Below are positions 7,253 through 7,979 of a DNA stretch of 7,979 bases, one piece after another. This stretch comes from Verrucomicrobiota bacterium (GTDB taxonomy: Bacteria > Verrucomicrobiota > Verrucomicrobiia > Opitutales > Seribacteraceae), in the NCBI GenBank assembly GCA_014382645.1, contig JACNJI010000492.1, positions 1 to 7,979 of the forward strand. The letters are read 5' to 3'. The number at the start of each line of letters is the position of its first letter. Within the stretch, counting starts at the first letter, position 1. Below the pieces are notes generated by a model. The model was not told the DNA's origin and did no database searches. It was given only the letters and a program-made list of their open reading frames with translations. Position numbers and translations under genes: made by a program.

Positions 7253-7254
7253 GG
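7251..7254 (+). promoter_or_regulatory. Shine-Dalgarno-like AAGG before the aldehyde dehydrogenase GTG start
   Basis: AAGG lies 11 bases before GTG 7266 and overlaps the TAA stop of the glutamate dehydrogenase. It supports the GTG as start: an in-frame stop at 7242-7244 leaves no ATG upstream, and the overlapping ATG at 7264 is followed at once by TGA. The match is short, so support is modest. Confidence 0.4.
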
Positions 7255-7265
7255 CTTATTTTCAT

Positions 7266-7979
7266 GTGAACGAAGCTGTTCCAAATGCCACTTCAGAAGA
7301 AGTCGATTGCAGTCTTGAGGCTGCCGCACAGGCCTTTCATTCTTTCAGAAAGCTTTCGGGCGAACGCAGAGCGAATTTCCTAGAAACGATCGCCGACAGA
7401 CTGGAAAACAATTCCGAGGAAATCATTTCCCTCGCCCATCGCGAAACCTCGTTGGGCCTTCCACGCCTAGGGATGGAACTCCGGCGAACCGTAAACGAGA
7501 CCCGACTCTTCGCCGGGCTTGCCCGATCCGAAGATTGGCTGGAGTCACGATCGGACGAGGCAGAACCAGACCGTATCCCAGTGCCAAAGCCCGCCCTGCA
7601 GAGCAGCCACATTCCCCTTGGCCCTGTTGTCGTGATAGGTGCCTGCAATTTCCCCTTGGCTATCTCGGTAGTCGGAACGGATACCATGTCGGCCCTAGCT
7701 GTAGGATGCCCGGTCATAGTAAAGGCACACCCGGGACATCCGGGCACTTGCGAGAAACTCGGGGAAATCGTTAATGAGGCCTCTACAAATACCGATATGC
7801 CCTCCGGAACCTTTTCGCTTCTGCAAGGGAAAGACCACCGAGTCAGCCGCGAAATGGTCGGGCATCCGCTCACCAAGGCAGTTGCCTTCACGGGTTCCCT
7901 GCAACGTAGTCGCGCGCTCGCCCCCATCGCCTCCTCTCGCCCCGACCCCATACCTGTCCTTCCCCCACAGGGATGCCAC
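7266..7979 (+). CDS. Aldehyde dehydrogenase, alpha-ketoglutaric semialdehyde dehydrogenase type, 3' partial
   Basis: This frame is open from GTG 7266 to the window edge, 238 codons, about half of a normal ~500-residue aldehyde dehydrogenase. The sequence follows the family that oxidises 2-oxoglutarate semialdehyde (2,5-dioxopentanoate) to 2-oxoglutarate with NAD(P). Residues 117-133 hold PLGPVVVIGACNFPLAI, with Asn128 as the conserved active-site Asn. VIVKAHPGHPGT (150-161) holds the cofactor-binding Lys153, and AFTGS (207-211) and RPDPIPV (225-231) follow. The catalytic Cys and Glu lie beyond the edge. The last seven residues (LPPQGCH) depart from the expected F/Y-A-E-M-G/S-S, probably because of sequencing error. 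The N-terminus is short, lacking the strand region of classic members, as in some Bacteroidetes relatives. The gene starts 13 bp after the glutamate dehydrogenase stop, so both are probably one transcript meeting at 2-oxoglutarate. Related aldehyde substrates are possible; the exact one is inferred from family resemblance. Confidence 0.85.
   Translation, partial: MNEAVPNATSEEVDCSLEAAAQAFHSFRKLSGERRANFLETIADRLENNSEEIISLAHRETSLGLPRLGMELRRTVNETRLFAGLARSEDWLESRSDEAEPDRIPVPKPALQSSHIPLGPVVVIGACNFPLAISVVGTDTMSALAVGCPVIVKAHPGHPGTCEKLGEIVNEASTNTDMPSGTFSLLQGKDHRVSREMVGHPLTKAVAFTGSLQRSRALAPIASSRPDPIPVLPPQGCH

Noticed and set aside
7337..7951. Long minus-strand open frame opposite the aldehyde dehydrogenase.
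   Set aside because: It is a codon-bias shadow: the plus strand encodes recognisable aldehyde dehydrogenase motifs over the same bases.

Overview
The window looks like a complete or nearly complete short contig from a bacterium of the Planctomycetes-Verrucomicrobia-Lentisphaerae (PVC) group, most likely a marine-type Verrucomicrobium or planctomycete. This rests on three families concentrated in that group: a HEAT-repeat protein ending in the PVC-type heme-binding domain, a secreted DUF1080 protein fused to an SGNH-like domain, and an arylsulfatase-type sulfatase. The DNA is moderately GC-rich by eye. Both ends look like poor-quality sequence: the first ~130 bases are full of C and G runs, and the last ~20 bases break a conserved aldehyde dehydrogenase motif. 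Genes cut by the edges should be read with that in mind.

Layout. (1) 2-1159, plus: 3' part of a HEAT/cytochrome c protein with one CxxCH site. (2) 1239-3410, plus: a 723-residue secreted protein of three modules, DUF1080 (3-keto-glycoside hydrolase/lyase-like), a beta-sandwich, and a PVC-type SGNH domain with a degraded catalytic triad. (3) 3414-4066, minus: a broken gene for a secreted PVC-family protein of unknown function. Its N-terminal and C-terminal halves lie in different frames and a middle piece appears to be missing. (4) 4135-5676, minus: secreted family S1 sulfatase with an intact CTPTR formylglycine site. (5) 5677-5836: divergent intergenic region. (6) 5837-7252, plus: glutamate dehydrogenase resembling the animal mitochondrial type, including an antenna-like insertion. 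(7) 7266-7979, plus, runs off the window: aldehyde dehydrogenase of the alpha-ketoglutaric semialdehyde dehydrogenase type, 13 bp after gene 6.

How they may work together. Genes 1-4 encode exported proteins and fit the extracellular or periplasmic breakdown of sulfated polysaccharides. The sulfatase would remove sulfate. DUF1080 enzymes act on sugars oxidised at C3, an oxidation that needs an electron acceptor, and the neighbouring c-type cytochrome could supply one; this link is inference. Genes 6-7 encode cytoplasmic enzymes that meet at 2-oxoglutarate: the aldehyde dehydrogenase would make it from 2-oxoglutarate semialdehyde (an end intermediate of pentose, uronate/aldarate and hydroxyproline oxidation), and the glutamate dehydrogenase would interconvert it with glutamate. 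Only the aldehyde dehydrogenase has a Shine-Dalgarno-like sequence. I saw no rRNA, tRNA, CRISPR array, insertion sequence or convincing terminator.
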